Counted from the first letter of the stretch, positions 24,805-33,580 are shown. The stretch: 34,460 nucleotides of DNA from Flavobacteriales bacterium UBA1959 (GCA_002336085.1 DDEH01000091.1:24723-59182); one strand, 5' to 3'. Program-made: numbers and translations. Notes: a model not told the origin generated them from the letters alone.

Positions 24805-25744
24805 GGTTGGATGAGGTCGAAAACCTATTCATGACAATGACCAATGCCATTCCGAGAAGCGCACAAGTCGCTGCCCATCCCCATGATTCTATGGCTGTAT
24901 GAGCCGGCCATGCCAGCGCTTCAGACCATGTTTCTCTGCCATCACTGTGAGTGTGGAGCAGTTCTATTTTTTCTTTCCAAGGCCAAATGGCGCGAAGCGA
25001 CCCCAAGAGAAATCCAGTGAGCAAGGCCAGGATGACGTTGTAATGCCGTTCGAGTGTCCATTTGAGGAATTTGCTGAAAATCAGCAGGCCCGAAATGACT
25101 CCGCCGCCAATGATGGCAATGCGCATCAAATCAAATGATTTCACCGCACCAATCACCGCAGCATACGCACCGAGCAACAGCAAGATGAAACTACCTGATA
25201 TTCCGGGAAGAATCATGGCGCACGCAGCCAGCGCTCCAGCTCCAAAGAGATAAAGTAGCGTCGGTTCCGTCTGCACTATGGGCAAAGAACTGATTCCAAA
25301 TGCCGTAGCCGTGCCGATCACAAAAGCAATGAAAACGCTCGCGTTTTTTGCTTTTATTTCCTTTGCTACGACGGGTATAGAGGCCACGACCAGACCAAAA
25401 AAGAAAGAATACAGTAGAGTATGATGATGCTTTAACAAGTAATGCAGCAGGCTAGAAAGTCCAAAGATGCTCGTTCCAATTCCTGCTGCTAGTACCACCA
25501 GGAAATTGCCATTCAAGGAAGCCCATGACGCCCGCCATTCACCCTTGAGAAACCCTAAAATTAATCGAGGAGTTACAGCAGAAATGGATCCGAGTAATTC
25601 ATCATAGATTCCGGTGATGAGCGCAATGGTCCCTCCGGATACCCCTGGCACTAGATCAGCAGTGCCCATAGCAATGCCTCTAAAATAGAGGCCTAAAAAG
25701 TCTCGAAACGATTTCCGATTTGGATTAATTGACGTGGGTTTCAT
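24797..25744 (-). CDS. DUF368 membrane protein, undecaprenyl-phosphate translocase family
   Basis: Polytopic inner-membrane protein of 315 residues with about nine hydrophobic helices. The N-terminal signature GIAMGTADLVPGVSGGTIALITGIYDELLG (about 24-53) and the internal repeat-like MILPGISGSFILLLLGAY identify DUF368. Members of DUF368 have been shown in other bacteria to act in recycling undecaprenyl phosphate across the membrane (PopT-type), so a role in returning the lipid carrier for peptidoglycan and polysaccharide synthesis is a reasonable transfer. It overlaps the rhodanese gene by four bases and aroE by eight, so these three form a tightly coupled operon. Confidence 0.93.
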   Translation of the reverse strand: MKPTSINPNRKSFRDFLGLYFRGIAMGTADLVPGVSGGTIALITGIYDELLGSISAVTPRLILGFLKGEWRASWASLNGNFLVVLAAGIGTSIFGLSSLLHYLLKHHHTLLYSFFFGLVVASIPVVAKEIKAKNASVFIAFVIGTATAFGISSLPIVQTEPTLLYLFGAGALAACAMILPGISGSFILLLLGAYAAVIGAVKSFDLMRIAIIGGGVISGLLIFSKFLKWTLERHYNVILALLTGFLLGSLRAIWPWKEKIELLHTHSDGRETWSEALAWPAHTAIESWGWAATCALLGMALVIVMNRFSTSSNHG

Positions 25745-26070
25745 GCAATTTCCATTTCCGGTTCAATTTCCTTTGACCAAGCGGTGATACCTCCTCTCAA
25801 ACTGGATAGGTTTTCAAAACCATATTTCGTTTGCAATGCGCTCACTGCAGCTGCAGATCGCGCGCCAGATCGGCAGTAGATGACCACAGGCAAATCTCTC
25901 GGTATTTCTGCATGCCGTGACAAACAGAAGGCCATGGGAATATTAAAATCGGTCAGCTTACTGATGCTCACTTCATGGATCTCTCGAATGTCGAGGATTC
26001 TGACAGCAGTGTTGCTGTCTAGCCACCGCTTCAGAAGAAGCGGAGTGATGGTTTGTACCGCTGTGCTCAT
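25741..26070 (-). CDS. Rhodanese-domain protein
   Basis: Single-domain sulfurtransferase-like protein of 109 residues, cytoplasmic. The active-site loop is YCRSGARS with the persulfide-forming Cys, preceded by RILDIREIHE (the CH2A-like segment) and followed by LRGGITAWS. It may carry sulfane sulfur to an unknown acceptor. The stop overlaps the DUF368 start by four bases (ATGA). A cysteine desulfurase lies in the same window but about 4 kb away and on the other strand. Confidence 0.93.
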   Translation of the reverse strand: MSTAVQTITPLLLKRWLDSNTAVRILDIREIHEVSISKLTDFNIPMAFCLSRHAEIPRDLPVVIYCRSGARSAAAVSALQTKYGFENLSSLRGGITAWSKEIEPEMEIA

Positions 26071-26132
26071 TTCACAAAGTGCATCAAAGTAGGAATGAAT
26101 AATTGCTTGGCCGATATCGGTTTGAATCGCAA

Positions 26133-26942
26133 TCAGTCGTCTTCGGAAACTTCTTCTGGTTCCAATCGCTTGCCGTCCGCCAAGGCTTCGGGCAAGTGCT
26201 CAAAAAAGGTGTCTCCACGCAGGCCCATGCGCAAACATTCCAATGGAATTAAGTCATTGGGACCAATATTTCCTAGGTTGACATTGGCGCCAAACTGGCG
26301 GATAAACCAAACTTGTTGGGGCTTTTTGGGTGCTTCCCAGAGGATGTCCTCCAGTGCCACCTTGGCCAAAATGCGTTTAATCAGTTGGACATGTGCACTG
26401 CCGTTGGGGCGGTAGATGCCGACGTTACCACTTTCTCGCGCCTCGGCAATTACCTTAAAACTTCCTGCTTCAAGCTCATTGCTCATCATGTGAATCCACT
26501 TCGATGGGCTGATCAAAATACCTTCCTCTTTCGAACCTACCTCGGAGAGTACTTTGTAATTTTTACTGAGACGGGCAATTACTTCGCATTTTTCATCGTG
26601 GGGAATGACCATGGAGCCATCGCTCACTTCCAGGCATTCAATTCCCATTTTGTCAATGAAGCGCAGATAATTGTCCAGCTCATTGCGCACGAAAAAAGCC
26701 TCAAACAAGGTTCCTCCGCAGTACACATCAAAGCCAGCGTCTTTGTAAAGCTTCGCTTTCTCAGCCACTTTCGGAGTAACAATGGCAGTGCCGAAACCCA
26801 ATTTTAAAAAATCTATGAGGTCGCTCCCCGTTTCGATTAAATCTTCTGCTTGCCGAAGGCTGAGTCCTTTGTCCATGACCATGGTCAGGCCATTTTGTCG
26901 CGGGCGGGCGTCGCGTTCCGGTAAATGTGAAATATCAAACAT
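26133..26942 (-). CDS. Phosphosulfolactate synthase-like protein (ComA family)
   Basis: TIM-barrel protein of 269 residues in the ComA family, whose founding member adds sulfite to phosphoenolpyruvate to make phosphosulfolactate for coenzyme M. Matching segments are RPRQNGLTMVMDKGLSLRQAEDL, DFLKLGFGTAIV, DVYCGGTLFEAFF, LEVSDGSMVIPHDEK and KVLSEVGSKEEG. Bacteroidota do not make coenzyme M, so in this phylum the enzyme may feed sulfolactate or cysteate pools, for example toward sulfonolipids; this is inference. It starts four bases after the TPR gene stop, so the two are one unit. The C-terminal tail is acidic and probably flexible. Confidence 0.87.
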   Translation of the reverse strand: MFDISHLPERDARPRQNGLTMVMDKGLSLRQAEDLIETGSDLIDFLKLGFGTAIVTPKVAEKAKLYKDAGFDVYCGGTLFEAFFVRNELDNYLRFIDKMGIECLEVSDGSMVIPHDEKCEVIARLSKNYKVLSEVGSKEEGILISPSKWIHMMSNELEAGSFKVIAEARESGNVGIYRPNGSAHVQLIKRILAKVALEDILWEAPKKPQQVWFIRQFGANVNLGNIGPNDLIPLECLRMGLRGDTFFEHLPEALADGKRLEPEEVSEDD

Positions 26943-26946
26943 TGAA

Positions 26947-28359
26947 TTATGGTTTAAAACGCTCGAGGCGTTTTACGAAGCGCGCATCATTGGCAAGCGC
27001 AGGAAATAAGTCTATTAAATTTTGTGCTTCATCATAATGATGAATGAGCAGATGCTCGAGGCATTCAAAGGCTTGAACCTGTTGGCCAAGGGCGTACAGA
27101 CTAATAAATTTCCGATATCCGATGCATCCGTCATCTCCTAACGCCGTCTGAGAATCATCGATGACTTCAAGTGCGTTTTCATGGCGATCCGCTACTTGAA
27201 GGTTGTCGATTCGCTCCAGCCATATTTCGGCGTTTCGAATATCGAGTATCAGTCCTTGGGTATAGATTTTTTCAGCCCGCTCATGCTCTCCCTTCTTTTT
27301 GAGTGTTGTGGCTAAAAGCAAGTGATAATCCGCGTGCTCAGGCTCTATGGAAATGGCCTGTTCAAAATGGGTGCACGCCTCACCGAGCCGACCTTGAATA
27401 TCGGCCAAAACGCCTAGGCCTATAAATGCATCTGCGAATGCAGGGTCGAGCTTAAGGCTCGCGAGGTAGTATTCAGAGGCCTGGTCTAAGTTGCCCAGTC
27501 GTTCCAAACATTCGCCCATATAACATTGCGTGCGAGGGGAGATGTTTTCAAAAGTTAGCGTTTCCTCATAGGTGTGCAGTGCATCGTTGTAGCGCTCCAT
27601 GGCCACCAATGCTTCTGCTTTTTGGTGATAAGCAGGACCAAAAGCACTTTCAATGGCAATGGCAAAGTCATATGCTTCGATGGCTTGGGGAAACTTGCTG
27701 CATTGCTGAAGTGCGTTTCCCATGCTGTACCATGCAGCGAAAGAATACGGTTGCTCGTCCAAGAACTTTTCATAAAATGCCGCAGCACGTTTAAATTCTC
27801 CAGTGCGCTCAAAGCAGAATGCTAATTCGTAAACGGCTGTTTCATTTCCCGGATCTTCGTCGAGAGCTTCTTCGAGATTGCGAATGGCTTCTTTCCAAGC
27901 TCCGAGGTTTTCATATTCAAGAGCGATATCGATTCGGATTTCACGCCTAGCATCGCTATCGGCAAAGATTAGTGCGCGCTTGAAGCAATCGATTGCTTGT
28001 TTGTGTTCCGTGATTTGACTGTAAATCGACCCCAAGGTCATCAAGATTTCCTCGTTGTATGGTTCTATATTTAGTAAGTCCTTTAACAAGGGCACTGCCT
28101 TGACGGGCTTGCCGCTATTGGCCCAGATCTGCGCTTGACGCAATTTCAATCCCAAATGTCCAGGATACAGCTGACGCGCGTGTTTCAGCGCCATTTCAGC
28201 CTTTCGGGTTTCTTTGACGCCTAAGTAGTGCTCAATCAGACCTTCCAGTTCGTCCATATCGAAGAAAGATTGGTCGCCTGATTGGACCATGACTTCGAAC
28301 TTGCGAACCAAGTCTTTGAGCGCGGGCTCATCTCGGAATGCTTGACCTTCTCCATTCAT
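26947..28359 (-). CDS. Tetratricopeptide-repeat protein
   Basis: Cytoplasmic scaffold of 470 residues made almost wholly of TPR helices from about residue 50 to 440. Repeats are visible as A-x-x-L/F-Y ... G/A ... P patterns, e.g. EEILMTLGSIYSQITEH, AVYELAFCFERTGEFKRA, FAAWYSMGNALQQCSKFPQA, AFADAFIGLGVLADIQGR. There is no signal peptide or membrane segment. TPR arrays mediate protein contacts, but the partner is unknown. The gene heads the minus-strand run ending at the unknown gene at 22619, and is directly joined to the phosphosulfolactate-synthase-like gene. Confidence 0.92.
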   Translation of the reverse strand: MNGEGQAFRDEPALKDLVRKFEVMVQSGDQSFFDMDELEGLIEHYLGVKETRKAEMALKHARQLYPGHLGLKLRQAQIWANSGKPVKAVPLLKDLLNIEPYNEEILMTLGSIYSQITEHKQAIDCFKRALIFADSDARREIRIDIALEYENLGAWKEAIRNLEEALDEDPGNETAVYELAFCFERTGEFKRAAAFYEKFLDEQPYSFAAWYSMGNALQQCSKFPQAIEAYDFAIAIESAFGPAYHQKAEALVAMERYNDALHTYEETLTFENISPRTQCYMGECLERLGNLDQASEYYLASLKLDPAFADAFIGLGVLADIQGRLGEACTHFEQAISIEPEHADYHLLLATTLKKKGEHERAEKIYTQGLILDIRNAEIWLERIDNLQVADRHENALEVIDDSQTALGDDGCIGYRKFISLYALGQQVQAFECLEHLLIHHYDEAQNLIDLFPALANDARFVKRLERFKP

Positions 28360-28364
28360 ACCCT

Positions 28365-28372
28365 CAAAATTA
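28365..28372 (-). promoter_or_regulatory. -7 box TAATTTTG before the TPR gene
   Basis: Perfect TAnnTTTG on the minus strand, ending five bases before the ATG at 28359. No TTTG at the expected 19-base spacing. Predicts a nearly leaderless transcript for the whole minus-strand run. Confidence 0.55.
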
Positions 28373-28459
28373 AGCCGAGGAGATGAGAGGAGCGTTGTTT
28401 ATCGCAGTCCTTTTTTCACATCATGCGCAGATTAGTCCACGAAAACCATGGAAGCAAGG

Positions 28460-28467
28460 TAGATTTG
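28460..28467 (+). promoter_or_regulatory. -7 box TAGATTTG before glmM
   Basis: Perfect TAnnTTTG ending four bases before the ATG at 28472. No clear -33 box. It faces away from the divergent TPR promoter; the start codons are 112 bases apart. Confidence 0.55.
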
Positions 28468-28471
28468 GCGA

Positions 28472-29851
28472 ATGCTAATAACATCGATTTCTGGAATTCG
28501 AGGGACCATAGGAGGAGCAGCGGGAGAGGGGCTCACGCCTCATGACATTTTGCGATTTGCAACGGGCTATGCGTCTTGGCTTCGTCAATCCTCAGGGGTG
28601 AGTCAGCCAACGGTCGTCGTAGGACGGGATGCACGGCTTAGTGGTGAAATGGTTCGGGATTGTTTGGTCGGTGCCTTGAACGCCATGGGAGTGAATGTTT
28701 TGGACCTGGGACTCAGTACTACACCAACCGTCGAATTGGCGGTTCCAGAAGAGGATGCCCAAGGAGGCATTATTCTTACGGCGAGCCACAATCCCAAACA
28801 ATGGAATGCCCTAAAGTTGCTTGGGCCGAAAGGAGAGTTTTTAAATGCCTCGGAGGGAGAAAAGGTGCTGGCGCTTGCGCAAGAATCTCCGATTTTCGCT
28901 TCCATCGAGGCGATTGGTCGAACGGAACACTTGGGTGGATGGATGGAATGGCATGTGGATCACGCGCTCGAATTGGATTTGGTTGATGCAACATCCATTC
29001 GATCGAAAAAGCTCAAAGTAGCCGTGGATGCGGTCAATTCCACAGGTGGAATCATTATGCCGATGCTGCTCGAAGCTCTGGGCTGTGAGGTGGTAGAGGT
29101 CAATTGCGAACCCACGGGGCATTTTGCTCACAACCCCGAGCCTTTGCCAGCGCATTTGTCGGAATTGAGTCAGGTTGTGGTGGATCAACAATGTGATTTG
29201 GGCATTAGTGTCGACCCAGACGTTGATCGATTAGCGTTTGTATGCGAGGACGGGAGTTGGTTTGGTGAGGAGTATACATTGGTGGCTGTGGCGGATTTTA
29301 TTTTATCTAAAACTCCGGGCAACACGGTAAGCAACATGAGTTCCACACGCGCCTTGCGGATTGTCACCGAGAAGCATGGTGGCAAGCATACTGCAAGTGC
29401 GGTGGGTGAGGTCAACGTTGTAGAGGCGATTCGTGCCCAACAGGCGGTCATTGGAGGGGAAGGAAATGGCGGTGTTATTTATCCTAAGTCCCACTGTGGA
29501 CGTGATGCTGTCGTGGGAGCGGCTCTGTTTCTCACGCATTTGGTTGCTTCAGGCCTCACCGTATCGCAACTTCGAAAGACCTATCCCGATTGGTTCATGT
29601 CCAAAGACAAGTTGGCACTTCCTAATGCCGACGTGGATGCAGCTCTAATCAAGCTCGTGAAGGCAAATCCAGAAGCCGAAGTCAACACCATTGATGGTGT
29701 TAAATTTGATTTGCCTGAAGGTTGGGTTCATTTGCGAAAGTCGAATACAGAGCCAATCATCAGGGTGTATGCGGAAGCGGAAACCATGGAAGCAGCCTCT
29801 GCTCTCGGAGGACGGTTCAAGAGAGACTTATTGGCATTGTTGGAGGCTTGA
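28472..29851 (+). CDS. glmM: Phosphoglucosamine mutase
   Basis: Cytoplasmic enzyme of the alpha-D-phosphohexomutase superfamily (459 residues), most likely converting glucosamine-6-P to glucosamine-1-P for UDP-GlcNAc synthesis. Domain 1 starts SISGIRGTIGG and contains the phosphoserine loop TASHNPKQWNALKLL (Ser109); the metal loop is DPDVDRLAF; the sugar-binding loop is GGEGNGGVIYP; the phosphate-binding C-terminal loop is RKSNTEPIIRVYAEA. The GEGNGG loop, rather than the GEQSGH of E. coli GlmM, is typical of Bacteroidota members and leaves phosphomannomutase activity as an alternative. A -7 box lies directly upstream of the start. Confidence 0.9.
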   Translation: MLITSISGIRGTIGGAAGEGLTPHDILRFATGYASWLRQSSGVSQPTVVVGRDARLSGEMVRDCLVGALNAMGVNVLDLGLSTTPTVELAVPEEDAQGGIILTASHNPKQWNALKLLGPKGEFLNASEGEKVLALAQESPIFASIEAIGRTEHLGGWMEWHVDHALELDLVDATSIRSKKLKVAVDAVNSTGGIIMPMLLEALGCEVVEVNCEPTGHFAHNPEPLPAHLSELSQVVVDQQCDLGISVDPDVDRLAFVCEDGSWFGEEYTLVAVADFILSKTPGNTVSNMSSTRALRIVTEKHGGKHTASAVGEVNVVEAIRAQQAVIGGEGNGGVIYPKSHCGRDAVVGAALFLTHLVASGLTVSQLRKTYPDWFMSKDKLALPNADVDAALIKLVKANPEAEVNTIDGVKFDLPEGWVHLRKSNTEPIIRVYAEAETMEAASALGGRFKRDLLALLEA

Positions 29852-29935
29852 TTTCTTTGGAGGAGCGCAATATTCTTCGACAAGGCGTTGTCCATTCATC
29901 TGATTTGATGCATTTTTGTCCCTTTGATCCTCGAA

Positions 29936-31066
29936 ATGAACGTGTATTTTGATAATGCAGCGACTACCGCCGTCGCACCCGAAGTTACAGATGCCATGAT
30001 TCCGGTGCTGCGTGAGTCTTATGGCAATCCGTCTTCAAGCCATTCCGTAGGCAGAAAAACCCGTGTGATTATTGAGCAAAGCCGAAGGTCCATAGCGAAG
30101 CTCCTAAATTGCCATCAAAGTTGTATTTATTTCACATCGGGAGGTACAGAAGCTGATAATTTGGCTCTCCGTGGAGCCGTACGGGATTTGGGTTGTGAGC
30201 GCATCATTACCTCGGAAGCAGAGCACAGCGCAGTTATCAAAACAGCTCAATCTCTTCAGCGATCACATGGGATTCAATTGGACTTGGTGCGCCATCTGGA
30301 AGATGGAATGGTGGATGTCAATCACCTCGAGATTTTGCTGTCAAAAGGGCCCAAGACGATTGTGAGCCTCATGCATGCCAACAATGAAGTGGCGGTATTG
30401 CAGGACCTTCATCGTATTGGCTCTCTTTGTCGCGCAGCAGGAGCTTTGTTTCATTCGGATACTGTTCAAACCATGTGCCATTATAGGTTTGATTTGGAAG
30501 AGCTTCCTGTAGATTTCATTGCCTGCTCTGCTCATAAATTTCACGGACCAAAAGGAATCGGATTCCTTTACATCAGAAAAGGGATTCAATTGGGAGGGCA
30601 AATTGAAGGAGGTAGCCAAGAACGATCGGTGCGAGGAGGCACAGAATCGACGCACAATATTGTAGGACTGGCGAGCGCTTTTGAAATTGCCCATCACGAG
30701 TTGGATAGCCATGAAAATCATATAAGAAGCCTCAAAAAACGGATGGTAAGGGGCCTGAAGGACTTGTTTTTAGATGTGCGATTCAATGGCCATTCTGATA
30801 ATGATGACCGTCTTTATACTGTACTGAATGTCTCTTTTCCACCGCATCCAAAATCAGGAATGGCTCTTTTTTTACTCGACTTGGAAGGAGTGGCCTGTTC
30901 AGGAGGAAGTGCCTGTTCCAGCGGAGCCACCCTGGGATCGCATGTTTTACGTTCTCTGAAATTTCATGATCCTGAGCGTGCGAGTTTGCGATTTTCTTTT
31001 AGTCGGTACAATTCTGAAGACGAAGTAGATCTGGCGCTAGGAGCCATTGAACGTGTTTTTTCGTAA
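29936..31066 (+). CDS. Cysteine desulfurase, IscS/NifS type
   Basis: PLP enzyme of 376 residues that takes sulfur from cysteine for iron-sulfur clusters or thiolated cofactors. Start is the ATG at 29936, giving MNVYFDNAATTAVAPEV, the standard N-terminus; a TTG four codons upstream is open but adds nothing. Key parts are YGNPSSSHSVGR, FTSGGTEADNLAL, EHSAVI, HANNEVAVLQ, the PLP lysine in CSAHKFHGPKG, and the catalytic Cys in SGGSACSSGA. It lacks the neighbouring iscU or sufBCD genes, so the pathway it serves here cannot be decided. It follows glmM by 84 bases. Confidence 0.94.
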   Translation: MNVYFDNAATTAVAPEVTDAMIPVLRESYGNPSSSHSVGRKTRVIIEQSRRSIAKLLNCHQSCIYFTSGGTEADNLALRGAVRDLGCERIITSEAEHSAVIKTAQSLQRSHGIQLDLVRHLEDGMVDVNHLEILLSKGPKTIVSLMHANNEVAVLQDLHRIGSLCRAAGALFHSDTVQTMCHYRFDLEELPVDFIACSAHKFHGPKGIGFLYIRKGIQLGGQIEGGSQERSVRGGTESTHNIVGLASAFEIAHHELDSHENHIRSLKKRMVRGLKDLFLDVRFNGHSDNDDRLYTVLNVSFPPHPKSGMALFLLDLEGVACSGGSACSSGATLGSHVLRSLKFHDPERASLRFSFSRYNSEDEVDLALGAIERVFS

Positions 31067-31163
31067 TTTGTAATAGCGACAACAGCCCTAGTCAAAGTTG
31101 GATTCTGGCGGGGTCAATTCTAAAGTTCAGCTCCTTGAACTAACTTCGACTTGAAACCTCGTT

Positions 31164-32723
31164 ATGGCTCTTAACTCCGCATTTAGTTGGTACATCCGCA
31201 GGCGTATGTACGCCATTGAAATGGTGCGCAAGCAACCTGTTGATGTTCAACGCTCTGTTTTTTCAGGCCTCTTGAAGGCAGGTCAGCAAACGATTTTTGG
31301 CCAAGAATCGGGATTTAAATCCATTCGAAATTGGAGGGATTTCAAGAAGCATATTCCAATCCGGTCTTACGATGACTTCAAACCTTGGATTGAGCGTGCC
31401 AAGGCCGGAGAGCCCAATGTTCTGTGGCCAGGAGAGACGCAGTGGTTTGCGAAAAGTTCGGGCACAAGCTCCGACCGGAGCAAGTTTTTGCCAGTCACCA
31501 ATGACTCGCTGCAGTCCTGCCATTATAAGGGCGGGAAAGATCTTCTCTCACTTTTTTGTCACCAGCGTCCAAACGCAAAATTATACGGCGGTAAACACCT
31601 GATTTTGGGTGGATCATCTTCCTTGCATCCGATGAAAAAGGGATCATATTCCGGTGACTTGAGTGCGATTATTGTTCGTAATCTTCCGTTTTGGGTGGAA
31701 GCAAGGCGCACTCCAAATCGAAGCATCGCTTTGATGGAAAATTGGGAGGAAAAAGTTGACGCTATGGCCCTTGCAACGATGCAGGAGGACGTTCGGATTT
31801 TGGCGGGAATACCCAGTTGGATGTTGGTGGTTGCAAAGCGCGTTCTTGAAATTTCTGGAGCGAATACGCTTGGGGAAGTTTGGCCTAATTTGCAATTGTT
31901 TATGCACGGTGGTGTGGGCTTTGCCCCGTACCAAGCTGAGTTTCGGTCATTGATTGGCAAGACACGATATTCATTCGATTACGTGGAGACGTACAATGCT
32001 TCCGAAGGCTTCTTTGGCTTGCAAGACCGTCTGAATGCCGACGATATGCTGTTGATGCTGGACTATGGAATCTTTTTCGAATTTGTTCCCATAACTGAGT
32101 GGGGCAGTGAAAATCCAATAGTGTTGGAGTTGCGGGAGCTGGAGGCAGGAACAGAATATGTGTTGGTCATTTCGACAAATGCTGGTTTGTGGCGATATGC
32201 TTTGGGTGACGTCGTTCGAATTACAGAAACGCATCCTTTCCGAATGCTAGTTGTAGGCCGAACTACGTCCTACCTGAATGCATTTGGTGAGGAAATCATG
32301 GTGGCACAATCTGATCAAGCCATTGCAGAAGCTTCTGCGCTGACTGGCGCCCGAGTGCGAGATTACACAGCGGCACCTGTCTTTATGCGTTTGGATCGCA
32401 CCGGAGGGCATGAATGGTTGATCGAATTTGCTGTTGAACCGCAGGGAGGTTTTTCGCTGTTTTTGGAATGCTTGGATGCGTCACTGACGCGTCAAAACTC
32501 CGATTACGAAGCCAAGCGAAGCGGAGGACTCGCATTGCAATTTCCGGAGGGACTTGCTGTGAGAAAGGGGACCTTTGATCAATGGCTATTTTCCAAGGGG
32601 AAGTCGGGAGGACAGCACAAAGTTCCACGGCTGTCCAATTCCCGCCAGAACATTGATGAAATTAAGGCCTTTGCATTCGCCTCGACTGAGAAGTCTCTGT
32701 CCAGAGAAGAACAACCGAATTGA
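31164..32723 (+). CDS. GH3-family acyl-acid-amido synthetase-like protein
   Basis: Cytoplasmic protein of 519 residues related to plant GH3 auxin/jasmonate-amido synthetases, members of the adenylate-forming (ANL) superfamily. The ATP-binding loop is WFAKSSGTSSDRSKFLPV (about residues 94-111), followed by family blocks PSWMLVVAKRV, FMHGGVGFAPYQ, YNASEGFFG (ATP motif 2) and LWRYALGDVVR, with VVGRTTSYLNAFGEE as motif 3. It would activate a carboxylic acid as an acyl-adenylate and join it to an amine, but the natural acid and amine in bacteria are mostly unknown. The length is close to GH3 enzymes (about 500-600). No biosynthetic partner is visible nearby. Confidence 0.9.
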   Translation: MALNSAFSWYIRRRMYAIEMVRKQPVDVQRSVFSGLLKAGQQTIFGQESGFKSIRNWRDFKKHIPIRSYDDFKPWIERAKAGEPNVLWPGETQWFAKSSGTSSDRSKFLPVTNDSLQSCHYKGGKDLLSLFCHQRPNAKLYGGKHLILGGSSSLHPMKKGSYSGDLSAIIVRNLPFWVEARRTPNRSIALMENWEEKVDAMALATMQEDVRILAGIPSWMLVVAKRVLEISGANTLGEVWPNLQLFMHGGVGFAPYQAEFRSLIGKTRYSFDYVETYNASEGFFGLQDRLNADDMLLMLDYGIFFEFVPITEWGSENPIVLELRELEAGTEYVLVISTNAGLWRYALGDVVRITETHPFRMLVVGRTTSYLNAFGEEIMVAQSDQAIAEASALTGARVRDYTAAPVFMRLDRTGGHEWLIEFAVEPQGGFSLFLECLDASLTRQNSDYEAKRSGGLALQFPEGLAVRKGTFDQWLFSKGKSGGQHKVPRLSNSRQNIDEIKAFAFASTEKSLSREEQPN

Positions 32724-32842
32724 AACGAGTGCTGTTTTACTTGCACAATTGAACGTTAATTCCCTGTTGGGTTTCTGTTGAAAACCAATGTTTCATTCTG
32801 GCTTTCTAAGTCCTAATTTGCACTTCGAACGAAGCCAAGATC

Positions 32843-33460
32843 ATGCACATTGCCATAGCCGGAAACATCGGGTCAGGAAAGACGACACTCACTACGCTCC
32901 TCGCAAAGCACTACCGCTACGAGCCCCACTTTGAGCAAGTTGATGACAACCCTTATTTAAACGATTTCTATAAAGACATGCAGCGTTGGTCATTCAACCT
33001 GCAAGTGTTCTTTTTGCGTTCAAGGTTTGCTCAGCTGTCAGAGTTGCAAATAAGTGGAAAGAAGGTCATTCAGGATCGTACGATATATGAAGATGCTCAT
33101 ATTTTTGCGCCCAACTTGCATTCAATGGGCTTGATGAGCAGCCGTGACTTTAAGAATTATCAGGAGCTCTTTGAGCTGATGGAGAAATTCATTTCGCCAC
33201 CAGACTTGACGATTTACTTGCGTGCTTCTGTTCCAAAGCTCGTGGAGAACATCCAGAAACGTGGCCGGGATTACGAGGAAGCGATTCGGTTGGACTACTT
33301 AAACCGACTGAACGAAAGATATGAGGCCTGGATCAGTACGTATTCTGCAGGGAAGCTGCTGATTATAGATGTCGACAACAATGCTTTTCACGAGAATAAG
33401 AATGATCTCGGCAATGTCATTGAAAGTGTCGATGCTGAACTTCACGGCTTGTTTGTCTAA
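32843..33460 (+). CDS. Deoxynucleoside kinase family protein
   Basis: Cytoplasmic kinase of 205 residues for deoxynucleoside salvage. The P-loop GNIGSGKTT is at residues 7-15 (Lys13), the substrate-site Glu and Trp are in FEQVDDNPYLNDFY and MQRWSFNLQ, and the DRS-type catalytic motif appears as QDRTIYEDAHIFA. The lid has the Arg pair RGRDYE. Specificity (dA, dG or dT) cannot be settled from sequence; Bacteroidota members near this length are often deoxyadenosine or broad kinases. It is followed by a symmetrical terminator. Confidence 0.93.
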   Translation: MHIAIAGNIGSGKTTLTTLLAKHYRYEPHFEQVDDNPYLNDFYKDMQRWSFNLQVFFLRSRFAQLSELQISGKKVIQDRTIYEDAHIFAPNLHSMGLMSSRDFKNYQELFELMEKFISPPDLTIYLRASVPKLVENIQKRGRDYEEAIRLDYLNRLNERYEAWISTYSAGKLLIIDVDNNAFHENKNDLGNVIESVDAELHGLFV

Positions 33461-33548
33461 CTTGTTCAAAGCTTCGACCATGATGTTTTGCCTTGATTCC
33501 GTTCAATAAGATTTGAACAGGATCGAGTAGGAGTAAAATGAAGACATT

Positions 33549-33580
33549 AAAAAAGGGAACCGATTACGGTTCCCTTTTTT
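33549..33580. terminator. Symmetrical bidirectional terminator
   Basis: Perfect 14-bp stem AAAAAAGGGAACCG / CGGTTCCCTTTTTT (33549-33562, 33567-33580) with loop ATTA. The A-run and T-run make it work on both strands, ending the deoxynucleoside kinase transcript (plus) and the membrane pyrophosphatase transcript (minus). Confidence 0.93.

Noticed and set aside
31124..31141. Small inverted repeat AGTTCA, six bases, TGAACT before the GH3 gene
   Set aside because: Only a 6-bp stem with no T-run and no matching copy elsewhere; could be chance, too weak to call a terminator or operator.
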